Of a stretch of DNA of 64,000 nt, positions 1-9,206 are shown piece by piece. Below the pieces are notes generated by a model. That model did not search any database, was not told the origin of the DNA, and saw nothing but the letters and a program-made list of their open reading frames with translations. The stretch is from Hyphomonas sp. Lineage in GTDB: Bacteria > Pseudomonadota > Alphaproteobacteria > Caulobacterales > Hyphomonadaceae. The DNA is taken from positions 42,322 to 106,321 of the forward strand of contig WGNP01000021.1 of the NCBI GenBank assembly GCA_016124495.1, written 5' to 3'. A program made the position numbers and the translations under genes. Within the stretch, counting starts at the first letter, position 1, and each line of letters begins with the position of its first letter.

Positions 1-510
1 GCAGGCCGGGCTGCCTGACACTGCAGTGCCGGCCAGGGCGCGCGCCTGTGCAAGTCTGCGGCGCAGGATGAAACGCTCATCAACCTCCTCAATCGAGGAG
101 GCGTTGTCCCTGCGGACGAGGGCATCTTCCTGGTTTACGAACGACTTCTCAACGAGCTTCAGGGCAAACTGGTAGCAAGCGCTGGTCGTCTCGCAGGCAA
201 GCGATGTCATGCCTCGTTCGCCGAGAAGATTGTAGCCGGAGGCGGCGTTGAAATAGGCGGTTGCCCGCTCCACGCCGCTCAGGTCGGGATTTGCGGCCGC
301 TTCCGGGCCTGAACAGACAATCGCCATACGCTCCGCGTACGGATCGGTCGCGAGGACATTTCGGCTGAAACAGTCTTTCGGACTTTTCCAGGCTGGAACC
401 CCTGCATCCAGCGCGGCGGGCGCCGTCGCGCATCCTGAGGCAGCGGCCAAAAGGGTGAAGGCGGCAGCCATCCGCACGTTGATGCAGGACTGTTTCAAAT
501 CCAGAAACAT
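1..510 (-). CDS. Lipoprotein with repeat-like helical domain, 3' end off window
   Basis: An open frame starts at an ATG (508-510) and stays open for 170 codons to the first base of the window, so the C-terminus is missing. A GGAAG sequence sits about 5 bases upstream of the ATG. Residues 1-27 look like a lipoprotein signal peptide (basic residues K6 and R13, hydrophobic core, lipobox AASGC with Cys27). The mature part contains an ATAYFNAASGYNLLGERG-like stretch, in the style of TPR/Sel1 proteins, and several cysteines. I do not recognise a specific family; an outer-membrane or periplasmic lipoprotein is the safe call. Confidence 0.7.
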   Translation of the reverse strand, partial: MFLDLKQSCINVRMAAAFTLLAAASGCATAPAALDAGVPAWKSPKDCFSRNVLATDPYAERMAIVCSGPEAAANPDLSGVERATAYFNAASGYNLLGERGMTSLACETTSACYQFALKLVEKSFVNQEDALVRRDNASSIEEVDERFILRRRLAQARALAGTAVSGSPAC

Positions 511-1038
511 GTGGTCTTCCGTTTCAGGTTACAGGATACGACGCAAAACTGGTGGCAGTTGCGTGGATCGCCTATCCGCAAGTCTACCTAGTCCGGCGTG
601 GGCAGTTGTTCCGGCGCGGCTGGTTCGCAAGGCGGATCTACCGGCTGCACTGTCTATTTCGCAATGGCAGGCCAGGCAGCCTTTCAGGCAGGTTTCCTGT
701 CTTTCCAAACAGGCTGCCATTGGATTCGGGATTGCCTGCCCGAAAAGGACTGCCTCATGACGGGGGAGCCTCAGTTGGCCGGTGTCCCCGGGCCCGTTGG
801 CGGGGTCCAAGCCGGGACGCTATCGACCGAAGCCGGCAGCTGAACCCCACCGGCATAAGTCAAGATACGTATGGCGTGCGCCGGGCCTTACGCTGACCTT
901 TGCCTTCAAGCCTTAATTGCATCGCGAACGTTCCGTGGGCGGGTGGCTGCCAGTTGCGCGGGATCTGACGCTGGAAGTGGGCTGACAAACACAACGCGAA
1001 CGACAGGTTTCTTAGTTAGTTGAAAGGGAAGAGTTGAG
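511..1038. other. Intergenic region between divergent genes, no convincing gene
   Basis: This 528-base stretch separates the leftward lipoprotein from the rightward stress protein and should hold both promoters. Small open frames on both strands have no RBS and unnatural composition, so I reject them. An inverted repeat is visible: AATGGCAG (663-670) and CTGCCATT (714-721), enclosing several GGCAG/CCTGT repeats. A purine-rich AAGGGAAG (1023-1030) precedes the ATG at 1039 and is its likely ribosome binding site. Confidence 0.5.
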
Positions 1039-1875
1039 ATGTCCTACCGCCGTATTCATTTTTTCATCAGCGCGCATGGATCGCCGACATCGCTCGCGGC
1101 GATCGATTTCGCCTGCGGGTTTGCGCATGGCGTCGGCGCTGCGCTTGACGTGACCCTGCCGCAAGTCGACGTTAAGGCGCCGCAAAACCTGATTGCTGGT
1201 AAGATGATGGCCGGTATCGCCAGGGATATCGAAGATACGATCTCGGCAAAGCGCACCGAGCTTAATGAATACCTGAAACAGAAATGCGAAGCGTCAGGCG
1301 TAGGTCTCAGCATATCGTCAGTGACGATTGATTGGCCGGGCGGTGCACACTCACTGGCGACCTTCGGGCGAACGAGCGATCTTTGCCTGATTGGCCTGAC
1401 GCGAAGCCCGGTTGCCGACATTGCCGAAGTTGAGCCATGGCTGTTTTCAACCGGCCGGCCTTGCCTGCTTTATCCCGACACAAGGACCGAGGCCTTTTCA
1501 ATGGATACGGTGGCGATCGCCTGGGACATGAGCCGATCAGCTGCACGTGCGGTTGGAGATGCCCTGCCCTTGCTGAAGGGCGCGAAGTCGGTCCATGTGC
1601 TCGTCGGGCGGGGGGAAAAAGCTATCGAATCCAGTCGACCGGCAGCATCCCTGGTCAACTACCTTTCCGCCCACGGCATAAGCGCGGCGGTCGACGAGTT
1701 TGACGCTTCAGGACAAAAGATCGGCGACGCGCTTCTGGGACGTGCCGCCCGCCACAGGGCGGACATGCTTGTCATGGGCGCCTTTGGTCATTCGCGATTG
1801 CGCGAGTTTGTGCTCGGGGGCGCCACGCGGCGTATCCTCGATGCTTCATCCATACCGCTCCTTATGTCGCACTGA
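1039..1875 (+). CDS. Universal stress protein, tandem UspA domains
   Basis: A 278-residue cytosolic protein made of two UspA domains (about 1-145 and 155-278), a common tandem form. The second domain ends with GAFGHSRLREFVLGGATRR (from residue 247). This matches the ATP-binding G-2x-G-9x-G pattern of UspA proteins, although the Ser/Thr after the last Gly is replaced by Gly-Ala-Thr. The first domain lacks a clear nucleotide loop and is probably structural. The family is associated with stress endurance, often by binding ATP. A good AAGGGAAG site lies upstream and the gene appears monocistronic. No FNR- or CRP-like box is obvious upstream. Confidence 0.9.
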   Translation: MSYRRIHFFISAHGSPTSLAAIDFACGFAHGVGAALDVTLPQVDVKAPQNLIAGKMMAGIARDIEDTISAKRTELNEYLKQKCEASGVGLSISSVTIDWPGGAHSLATFGRTSDLCLIGLTRSPVADIAEVEPWLFSTGRPCLLYPDTRTEAFSMDTVAIAWDMSRSAARAVGDALPLLKGAKSVHVLVGRGEKAIESSRPAASLVNYLSAHGISAAVDEFDASGQKIGDALLGRAARHRADMLVMGAFGHSRLREFVLGGATRRILDASSIPLLMSH

Positions 1876-1973
1876 TCAGGTTCTGCTGAACGATTCCCCG
1901 GTATCACAGTGCGCCGAGGCGCTTGAAGTTAGGTGTCTCCGCCGGGGCTTTTGAGACAGGGTGAGGTGACGCG

Positions 1974-2720
1974 ATGTGCTTTTCGGAAACTGCAAGTTTC
2001 GCCGTAGCTACTGCGTGTGCGTTCGCCGGTGCCCTTGCGGTGTTCAAGAGCCCTTCGCTGAACCATCTGCCGCTGGCTGCCGTCCCTCTGGTTTTCGCCG
2101 TCCAGCAGGCAAGTGAAGGGCTTGTCTGGCGGACCCTGGACCAGGTCGTCGGCCTTCCCGCCCCGGGCTGGCCAGCCACACTTTTTGTCTTCATCGCAAC
2201 GGTGGTCTGGCCGGTGTTCGTGCCGTTGTCGGTCCTGCTTGCGCAGGAGGATGGACCTCGCAAGAGGATTATCGCGGCGCTGACTGCGACCGGGTGCCTC
2301 GTAAGCCTCGTATTCGTTGTGCGGCTGGTGAACGCAGATGTAACGGCCAGCGTTGCGGGTGCATCTATTCAGTACACGTCTCAAATCAAGCCGGGCGTTT
2401 CCCTGCCGCTTTGGCTGCTGTCGGAAGCGCAGGGCGGGGCGGACTGGATCCTCGTCCCCTATGCCGTGGCGACCATTGGCGCGCTCGCCTGTTCGGCGCT
2501 ACCCGCCCTTCGCTTGTTTGCGGGCCTGGTGGCCGCCGTACTGGTCGTTCTTTTGGCTGCTGACCAGGACACGCTCGTGTCTGTCTGGTGCTTTTTCGCG
2601 GCATCGGGCAGCCTTCTCCTGATCCCGGCAATCCTGTCAGCAAGTTCCGGGTTCCGGAAAGAGCCAGCCGAATCAGCGCCCGGCTCCAGGCGCTTGCCCG
2701 CCGACAGCCGTGGACCTTAG
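1974..2720 (+). CDS. DUF6629-type integral membrane protein
   Basis: A 248-residue polytopic membrane protein beginning MCFSETASF, the N-terminal signature of the DUF6629 family. It also has the conserved EGLVW segment near residue 47. I see about seven hydrophobic helices spread over residues 5-220 and a hydrophilic tail of about 25 residues. The start is supported by GGTGAGG just upstream. The function of the family is unknown. It follows the stress protein gene by about 100 bases and could be co-transcribed with it, but that is only proximity. Confidence 0.75.
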   Translation: MCFSETASFAVATACAFAGALAVFKSPSLNHLPLAAVPLVFAVQQASEGLVWRTLDQVVGLPAPGWPATLFVFIATVVWPVFVPLSVLLAQEDGPRKRIIAALTATGCLVSLVFVVRLVNADVTASVAGASIQYTSQIKPGVSLPLWLLSEAQGGADWILVPYAVATIGALACSALPALRLFAGLVAAVLVVLLAADQDTLVSVWCFFAASGSLLLIPAILSASSGFRKEPAESAPGSRRLPADSRGP

Positions 2721-2951
2721 GTCCTCCGAAGTCCGGCCGGCACAATGGGTTGCTGCCGGGAAGCCAGGGATAAGTCGTTCCGGCCGGCTCGGCAGTCTGG
2801 GGTCGGTGCCGGGAACCTGCGTGCAGGAAACGTTAAAACGGTTCCGGGCCGTCAGCCCAGTGTTGAAGGTGTAAAGCGGACGCTGCTTTCTGCGCGGACC
2901 TTTCCACGCGAGCGCGAGCCCTGGCAATCACACTCAGGCCTGCCGCCGGGA

Positions 2952-3701
2952 TCAGCTCTTCAGCGCGTCCTCGATGGCGGCTTCGATCAGCGGGATATTC
3001 GCGCCTTCGATATACTGGTCTCCGATGAAGAAGCCGGGGGTGCCGGCGACCGCGAGGTTCTGGCCGAGAACCTTCATGTCTGAAAGCTGCTGCTGGACGG
3101 CCGTCGATTTCATGTCGGCGCGCATCTTGGCAACGTTGATACCGGCGGACTTGGCGACCGCATCAATGTTGGCATCGGTAAGATCGTCGTTCGACTTGAT
3201 GCCCATCAGGGCAACGTGCATCTCAAGGTATTTGCCCTGCTTACCCGCAGCAAGGGCAGCAAGGGCCGCAGTTTCGCTGATACCGCCGAAGATGGGAAGT
3301 TCCTTGAAGACGACGCGGACTTCGCCGTCATACTCTTCCGGCAATGCGCGAACCCAGTCGACCGAGCGCTTGCAGAAGCCGCAGCGGTAGTCAAAGAACT
3401 CGACGACGGTGACCTTGGCGTCAGCCGGGCCGATCGAATAGTCTCCCGCATGGGCATAGAGCTCATTGGCGTTCGCGGCGATCGCGGCCTGGGCGGCAGC
3501 GGCCTGGGCAGCCTTCTCTTTATCTGAAAGCGCGATCAGCGCTTCCTCGATGATTTCCGGGTTCTCAAGAATGTACTCGCGGACGATCTTCTCGATCTCC
3601 GACTTGCTGGCGCCGCCGGCGCCGGGCTGCGCGCAGGCCGGCAGCAGGGCCAGGGCCATCACTGCGACGACGAATGAGGGTTTTCTGAGGAGGGGCGTCA
3701 T
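2952..3701 (-). CDS. DsbA/ScsC-like thioredoxin-fold lipoprotein
   Basis: A 249-residue exported thiol oxidoreductase. Residues 1-23 form a lipoprotein signal ending LLPAC (Cys23). Residues 32-80 are helical and resemble the ScsC/BdbD N-terminal oligomerisation segment. The thioredoxin fold then starts, with the active site C107-G-F-C110 and a cis-proline loop GTPGFFIG near residue 217. The family forms or isomerises disulfides in periplasmic proteins; the membrane anchor suggests action at the envelope. It stands alone, upstream (in its own direction) of the M48 protease gene, separated by about 80 bases. Confidence 0.88.
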   Translation of the reverse strand: MTPLLRKPSFVVAVMALALLPACAQPGAGGASKSEIEKIVREYILENPEIIEEALIALSDKEKAAQAAAAQAAIAANANELYAHAGDYSIGPADAKVTVVEFFDYRCGFCKRSVDWVRALPEEYDGEVRVVFKELPIFGGISETAALAALAAGKQGKYLEMHVALMGIKSNDDLTDANIDAVAKSAGINVAKMRADMKSTAVQQQLSDMKVLGQNLAVAGTPGFFIGDQYIEGANIPLIEAAIEDALKS

Positions 3702-3779
3702 GTGGCGTCGGTCCTGTGGGTGAAACTGGCCGAACTATAGGCGAGCGCGCGCTTCAGTCCACCCACCCTCACACAGGTG

Positions 3780-5216
3780 TTACTGGCGGCTGGCAGCCGA
3801 AAAATCCCCAAAAGGCATCGGGCGTTGCGAGGATTCAAGCGACAGGCGAGGCTTGCGGCCATAGCGCTCGTAGAACTCGCGGTTGTCGGGATTGCTGGGG
3901 TCAGTGATCAGCATGATGTCGTCGGCGCGGCGATACGTGATCGTGGACTTGTCGAGCGTCTGAGCGGCGCGCTTGGCGAAGGCATTGGCGCGCACAATGT
4001 CGCCGACCCAGTAGGCCGACTCGGCGGTGGCGAGCTGGGCTTCGGCGCGGCGGTCCTGGTGTTCCAGCGTGATGGCGAGCTGCGCCCAGGCGAAAGCGTT
4101 GTCCGGCTCGGCAACGAGCGCGTCACGCAGCGCCGTCTCGGCGGCGGCCGTGTCCCCCTCGGCATTGCGGGCGTTCAGCGAGCGGGCATAGTTGATAAGG
4201 AACAGCGGCTGGCCCGGCAGCAGTTCGAGCGAGCGCCTGTGCGGCTCGACTGAGTCCGCCGCGCGGCCACTCTCGAACAGGATCTGGCCCTTAAGCTCGT
4301 TGAAATACGGATTGTCCGGTTTTTCGGCGAGCAGGGAGTCGATCTCGGTCAGCGCAGTCTGGATATCGGACGCGCGGAAACCCGAAATGGCGCGGGCATA
4401 GCGGGCTGGTGCGCTTTTGTCGGTCGCCGGATAATCGCGGCGCACCTTGAGCGGCGAGTCAAGGAAGCCAACGAGCTTGGCGCGCATCATCTCGTACTGG
4501 CGCTGCTCACGCTCCGTAGGCGGAGTGTCCATCAGGCCGGTTGCCTCGGCCAGCTCGCGCGTGGTGCGGATCCGGTCCGACGCCAGCGGGTGCGCCCGGA
4601 AGTAAGGATAGCGGCGCGCATCGGACAGCACTTCCTGATACCGGAAATTCTCGAAGAACTCGACAATCCCCGCCGGAGACTGGCCGAGCGCTGCAAGGTA
4701 TTTTACCGCGGCTGCGTCGGCGGCGGCTTCTTCGGAGCGGGTGTGGATGTAGAAGTTGAGGGCGGCGAACTGGCTGGAGCTGCCGATCAGGGCGGCGCCG
4801 GCGCCAGGCTCTCCCGCGGCGATGGCGAGGATGCCGAGGCCGATGGAGACCAGGGCCGGGCGCATGGCGACCGACGCGGCACGCATGCGCGCAACGGTGT
4901 GGCCGCAGGCGATATGGCAGGTTTCGTGGCCGATGACGCCTTTGATCTGCGAGGCATTTTCGGCCTCGATAATCAGCCCGGTATGCAGGTGGATACGCTG
5001 GCCGTTGGCTACGAACGCGTTCAGCGACGGATCATTGATGATGTAGAGTTCGACATCAGCCGGTACGAGGCCGGCGACTTCGAGGATGGGGTCTGTCCAT
5101 TCGCGCAGCGTTTCCTCGATTTCGGCGTCGCGGATCAGGCCTTGCGCGGATGCGCCGAGCGCGAGCATCGCCGAAACGGCGACAGCGGCAGCGGCCCGGA
5201 ACAGTTTTACGGCCAT
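3780..5216 (-). CDS. M48-family metalloprotease with C-terminal TPRs (BepA-like)
   Basis: A 478-residue periplasmic zinc protease. I start at 5216 (MAVKLFR), because GGAGA lies 8 bases upstream and a cleavable signal peptide ending ASAQ follows. An in-frame ATG 15 bases further upstream has no RBS. The HExxH zinc motif is HETCH (residues 97-101), with the third ligand expected in SEEAAAD downstream. Residues about 290-440 form tetratricopeptide repeats. The architecture matches BepA/YfgC, which surveils outer-membrane protein assembly. The neighbouring DsbA-like lipoprotein gene on the same strand fits an envelope quality-control pairing, although co-transcription is inferred. Confidence 0.88.
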   Translation of the reverse strand: MAVKLFRAAAAVAVSAMLALGASAQGLIRDAEIEETLREWTDPILEVAGLVPADVELYIINDPSLNAFVANGQRIHLHTGLIIEAENASQIKGVIGHETCHIACGHTVARMRAASVAMRPALVSIGLGILAIAAGEPGAGAALIGSSSQFAALNFYIHTRSEEAAADAAAVKYLAALGQSPAGIVEFFENFRYQEVLSDARRYPYFRAHPLASDRIRTTRELAEATGLMDTPPTEREQRQYEMMRAKLVGFLDSPLKVRRDYPATDKSAPARYARAISGFRASDIQTALTEIDSLLAEKPDNPYFNELKGQILFESGRAADSVEPHRRSLELLPGQPLFLINYARSLNARNAEGDTAAAETALRDALVAEPDNAFAWAQLAITLEHQDRRAEAQLATAESAYWVGDIVRANAFAKRAAQTLDKSTITYRRADDIMLITDPSNPDNREFYERYGRKPRLSLESSQRPMPFGDFSAASRQ

Positions 5217-5299
5217 CCAGAAAGTCTCCATTGAAGGATGCAGAGTCTAGAACCTAAAACCGGCGAAAGCGAGGCTCCGGAGCGCCAGTTACTGAATTG

Positions 5300-6310
5300 T
5301 CAGGTTTCGCCTGACGCGAATGTGAACGTCAGCGCGGGGTCGAGACTGACGCTGACTTCAGTGCCCAGGGGCGGGGCTGACGCAGGCATGGCGAGGGCAT
5401 TAAGCTCAAGGCCATGGCCACCGAGCGTTAACCGGACCAGCGGGCCCGTCAAGCGCCGGCTGGTAACCGTGAAGCGCGCTTGCGATGAGGGATCGAGCCG
5501 CACGCCTTCCGGGCGAAACCCGATCGACTCGCCGGGTTGTGGCAGCGCAGCCTGCCAGGGCGCCGGCAGGCTGGCGCGCGGAAAGACATTGACGGCGCCG
5601 AGCGCGCGGGCCGCCGCGAGGCTGGTGGGACGCCTGTAGACGTTTTCCGCCGTGCCGGACTGCAGCAGGCGGCCACCGGAGAGAATCGCAATCTGGTCAG
5701 CGCTTTCGAGCGCCTCGGCCGGATCATGCGTCACCATCAATGCGGGTATGCCAGCTGCGCGGACGGCCGCCAGCGCAGCTTCTCGCACGCTGCAACTGAG
5801 CGCGGGATCAAGCCCGGAGAAAGGCTCATCCATCAGGATGGCGGCGGGCTCAGGCGCAAGGGCGCGCGCAATCGCCACGCGTTGCTGCTCGCCGCCGGAG
5901 AGTTCGTGCGGATAGGCGCCGGCGCGGTCCGTCAGGCCCAGAAGTCCGATCCAGCGATCAACGGTTGCGGCGGCTTGATCGCGCGGCAGATGTTTCAGGC
6001 CGAAGCCGACATTGCGCGACGCGGTGAGATGCGGGAACAGCGCAAAATCCTGGAAGATGAGACCGATGCGGCGCTGTTCCGGCGGGACGGTTCGTCCGGG
6101 TGCGGACAGGATGCGGTCGCCAAGGCGCACTTCGCCGGCATTGATCGGCTCAAGGCCGGCGAGGAGCCGGAGCAGGGTGGACTTGCCGGCGCCGGAGCCT
6201 CCGAGTAGCGCTGTGATCTCACCCGGCGCCAGTGATAACGTGACGTTATCGATGACGGCGCGGGCCCCGTAGCGGCGGGTGACAGACAGGGCTTCGAGGC
6301 GTTCGGTCAT
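5300..6310 (-). CDS. fbpC: Ferric iron ABC transporter, ATP-binding protein
   Basis: A 336-residue ABC ATPase with Walker A GGSGAGKS (37-44), signature LSGGEQQR, Walker B AAILMDEPF and the switch histidine in VTHD. A C-terminal regulatory (TOBE-like) domain of about 100 residues follows, as in FbpC/PotA importers. Its ATG overlaps the stop of the permease gene by four bases (ATGA), so translation is probably coupled. It energises the permease encoded at 6307-7917. The Fe3+ assignment comes from the binding protein of the operon; thiamine or spermidine importers share this ATPase type. Confidence 0.88.
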   Translation of the reverse strand: MTERLEALSVTRRYGARAVIDNVTLSLAPGEITALLGGSGAGKSTLLRLLAGLEPINAGEVRLGDRILSAPGRTVPPEQRRIGLIFQDFALFPHLTASRNVGFGLKHLPRDQAAATVDRWIGLLGLTDRAGAYPHELSGGEQQRVAIARALAPEPAAILMDEPFSGLDPALSCSVREAALAAVRAAGIPALMVTHDPAEALESADQIAILSGGRLLQSGTAENVYRRPTSLAAARALGAVNVFPRASLPAPWQAALPQPGESIGFRPEGVRLDPSSQARFTVTSRRLTGPLVRLTLGGHGLELNALAMPASAPPLGTEVSVSLDPALTFTFASGET

Positions 6311-7917
6311 GCGCCGCCTCCCGGCCTGGCCCGGGACATCTGCCAGGACAGAAGGATGACCGGCAGAAGGCCGGCCACGGTGATCAGCAGGGCTGGCAGC
6401 GCCGCTGACCCCAGTCGTTCATCGCTGGCATAGGCGTATGCGCGCACGGACAGCGTATCCCAATTGAAAGGGCGAAGCATCAGGGTTGCGGGCAGTTCCT
6501 TGAGGGCCTCCACGAACAGGACGAGCGCGGCGGCGGCGGCGCCGGACATGGCGACCGGCAGGTCCACAGCGAAGGTGCGTCGCAAGGGCGATGCGCCGAG
6601 GCTCTGCGCGGCATGCCCGATGGAGACGGGCGCGCGCGCGAGCGCGGCTGCCATCGGCTCGGTGCCGGCCGCCGTGAAGCGGACAGCATAGACCCAGGCG
6701 AGGGCGGCGAGCGCCGTAATACCCGACAGGGTGACGGGCAGCGAGCCGATAACGGCCAGTGCGCCAAGGGCCAGCACGGCGCCGGGAATGGCATATCCGG
6801 AAGATGCCGCGATACGGGCAAATGTGGCGAGTGGCCCCCTGGCGCGGATAGACAGGGCAATGATCAGGGCAAGGATAAATGCGAGCGCCGCGCCGGCGCT
6901 GGCCAGAAGCACAGAGTTTCCCAGTGCGTCCCATACCCGCGTGCTGCGCGCACCGGATTCGAGGCTGCGCCAGACGAGGCGGCCGACGGGCAATGCAAAT
7001 GCCAGTGCGAAAAGACTGGTGCAAAGCGCTGCCGCGCCAAGGGCGGCGGGGCCGGACAGCGCAGCGCGCGGAATCTGGCGCCACCGGATCGAGCTCTGCT
7101 GAGAGCCTGCGCGCCCCCGCAAGCGGCGCTCGACAATCACGAATGTGAGGATGAGGGCGAGTAGCACGAAGGCGAGACGCGCGGCGGCCGCAGGTTCGCC
7201 GAAACTTTTCCAGGCCCGCACGATTCCATAGGTCAGCGTCGGCACGCCCAGGAATTCGGCCGCCCCGTAGTCTGCGGCGGCTTCCATAAGGGCAAGCGCC
7301 AGCCCGGCGGCGATGGCAGGACGGGCCGCCGGCAAGGCGACCGACCAGAAGGTCCTGCCCGCGCTGGCGCCAAGGCTCCTTGCCGCCTCCATGGTGCAGA
7401 CAGACTGTGAGATGAACGACGCGCGCGCGGTTAGATACACGTACGGGTACAGGGTGCACGCCAGCACGAATGAGAGGCCCGGCAGGGAGCTGATGTCCGG
7501 GAACCAGTAGTCACGCGCAGACCACCCTGTGGTGTCTCGCAGCGCGGACTGCAGCGGTCCGCCGACGCCTGCGAGATCGCTCCAGGCATAGGCGAGTACA
7601 TAGCCGGGCGCAGCGAGTGGCAGCACGAGCAGCCATTCGAACACACCGCGGCCCGGGAAGCGGAACATGGTGACGAGCCACGCGGCAGGCACAGCCATCA
7701 GCAGACAGAGCGTCGCTGTCAGCGTGAGCACGGCCAGCGTCCCAGTCAGGTAGCGCAGCAGGAGCGTATTACGGATGTGATCCCATGCTGCGCCGCCGCC
7801 CTCGGCGAGGCCGGTGACGAGGACGATGGCAACCGGCAGGGCAATGACGAGCCCGGCCATCAGGACCGGGATCTGGCGAAGCGCCGGCGCTGAGATGGCC
7901 GGCGTCTTCAGTTCCAT
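6307..7917 (-). CDS. fbpB: Ferric iron ABC transporter permease (fused two-domain)
   Basis: A 536-residue inner-membrane permease with about twelve hydrophobic helices. It has two repeated BPD_transp_1 modules in tandem, each with an EAA-type cytoplasmic loop (for example SLGASAGRTFW and SLGASPLRRTF). This duplicated form is typical of FbpB/SfuB iron permeases. It sits between the binding lipoprotein (ten-base overlap) and the ATPase (four-base overlap), in the order expected for an fbpABC operon. The Met start with MELKTPAISAP is reasonable. Confidence 0.88.
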   Translation of the reverse strand: MELKTPAISAPALRQIPVLMAGLVIALPVAIVLVTGLAEGGGAAWDHIRNTLLLRYLTGTLAVLTLTATLCLLMAVPAAWLVTMFRFPGRGVFEWLLVLPLAAPGYVLAYAWSDLAGVGGPLQSALRDTTGWSARDYWFPDISSLPGLSFVLACTLYPYVYLTARASFISQSVCTMEAARSLGASAGRTFWSVALPAARPAIAAGLALALMEAAADYGAAEFLGVPTLTYGIVRAWKSFGEPAAAARLAFVLLALILTFVIVERRLRGRAGSQQSSIRWRQIPRAALSGPAALGAAALCTSLFALAFALPVGRLVWRSLESGARSTRVWDALGNSVLLASAGAALAFILALIIALSIRARGPLATFARIAASSGYAIPGAVLALGALAVIGSLPVTLSGITALAALAWVYAVRFTAAGTEPMAAALARAPVSIGHAAQSLGASPLRRTFAVDLPVAMSGAAAAALVLFVEALKELPATLMLRPFNWDTLSVRAYAYASDERLGSAALPALLITVAGLLPVILLSWQMSRARPGGGA

Positions 7918-8978
7918 CCTGCGCGGTCAAAGATCGCCTGGGCTTCTGCCTGGTTGGGTCCAAGTTCGGCGAGCGGGAAGTCGCTCTGCTTGAAGCCGGG
8001 GAGGATTTCGAGACCTTCCGGGTTCGGAGCACCTGCCACGATGGGATATTCCTTCGTTTCCGACGTCAGCATCGTCTGGCCTTCGGGGGTTGCCAGGTAT
8101 TCGATGAACCTGACCGCCAGCTCAGGCGAGCGGGACGTGGAGGAGACAGCCGCACCGCTGATGTTGATGTGCGTGCCGGTTTCATTCTGGTCCGGGAAGG
8201 AGACCGATGTCTTGGCCGCGGTCATTCGTTCTTCCGTGGTGCCGGTGGCAAGGCGCACCCAGTAGTAGTGATTGACGATCGCGGCGGCGCACTGGCCTGC
8301 GGCAACGGCCTCGATCTGGGCTGTATCGCCGCCTTCCGGCGGCCGGGCGAAATTGCCGGCAACCCCCTTGGCCCAGGCCTCGGCGGCTTCGCTGCCATTG
8401 CGGCTGATGAACTCGCCGAGCAGGGACAGGTTATAGATGTTGGTGCTTGAACGGACGCAAAGCTCACCCTTCAGGCGGTCCTCGGCGAGGTCGGCATAGG
8501 TGTCGACCTCTTCGGGGGGCAACAGCTGGGGATCGTAGACGATGACCCGCGCGCGTTTGGCGAGGCCGAACCAGTGACCATCCTTGTCGCGCAGCTGTGC
8601 CGGAATGGCTGCCTCGAGCGCATCCGAGCGGACAGCTTGGGTGAACCCTTCGGACTGGAAGCGGTAGAGTGCGCCGGCATCGGCCACAATGATCACGTCT
8701 GCCGGGCTCGCTTCGCCTTCGGCCTTCATCGTTTCCAGAAGTTCCGGCGCGCCGGATTCGCGCACGTTTACCTTGATGCCCGTGTCTGCCTCGAACTTGG
8801 CGTAGAGTGCCTTGTCCGAATCGTAGTGGCGGGCGGAGTAGATATTCAGCACCTGGCCTTCCGCCGACGCCGTAGCGGCGGGGGGCGCAGCAGCTTCTGG
8901 CGCCGGAGTCTGCTGGACAGGTTGGCCGCAGGCGGCGAGCAGGGCCATTGAGGTTGCCGCAAGGGAAAGTCTGAACAT
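7908..8978 (-). CDS. fbpA: Fe(III) ABC transporter substrate-binding lipoprotein
   Basis: A 356-residue periplasmic-binding lipoprotein. I start at 8978 because AAGGA lies just upstream and MFRLSLAATSMALLAAC gives a clean lipoprotein signal (Cys17); the frame extends 33 bases further without support. Residues 45-355 match the FbpA/FutA extracellular binding fold (LNIYSARHYDSDKALY at the start). They include the NHYYW segment, whose adjacent tyrosines are iron ligands in this family. A Pro/Ala-rich linker (residues 20-40) tethers it to the membrane. It heads the iron import operon; the upstream palindrome cluster (9008-9050) may be the iron-responsive operator. Confidence 0.9.
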   Translation of the reverse strand: MFRLSLAATSMALLAACGQPVQQTPAPEAAAPPAATASAEGQVLNIYSARHYDSDKALYAKFEADTGIKVNVRESGAPELLETMKAEGEASPADVIIVADAGALYRFQSEGFTQAVRSDALEAAIPAQLRDKDGHWFGLAKRARVIVYDPQLLPPEEVDTYADLAEDRLKGELCVRSSTNIYNLSLLGEFISRNGSEAAEAWAKGVAGNFARPPEGGDTAQIEAVAAGQCAAAIVNHYYWVRLATGTTEERMTAAKTSVSFPDQNETGTHINISGAAVSSTSRSPELAVRFIEYLATPEGQTMLTSETKEYPIVAGAPNPEGLEILPGFKQSDFPLAELGPNQAEAQAIFDRAGWN

Positions 8979-9007
8979 GAGAGGATCCTTGTAAGCTTTC
9001 TGCCAAT

Positions 9008-9050
9008 CCAATCACAGTTGCCTGCAAATAGGAACCAATCGCAGCTGCGA
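9008..9050. promoter_or_regulatory. Candidate operator upstream of the iron operon
   Basis: Two direct repeats of 14 bases, CCAATC(A/G)CAG(T/C)TGC, lie at 9008-9021 and 9035-9048, with 12 of 14 positions identical and a 27-base period. The second repeat overlaps a perfect 12-base palindrome, TCGCAGCTGCGA (9039-9050). Imperfect half-sites TGCAAAT and AATCGCA lie at 9023-9043. The cluster starts 30 bases upstream of the fbpA start. It could bind Fur, RirA or another iron regulator, but no consensus match is strong enough to name one. Confidence 0.35.
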
Positions 9051-9206
9051 CCGTTGTGACCTCTGTGCCGGAAGATTAGCGCGGTCCTTGCATAACGGGC
9101 TCGTCCGACAGGCGAACTGCTGTCGCAGAAATATGTTGCAGGCGCGAAAACATTTCTGTTTGGCCGGATTGTCTGTTAACAAGACCTTAACTGGTGGAGA
9201 GGCGCG

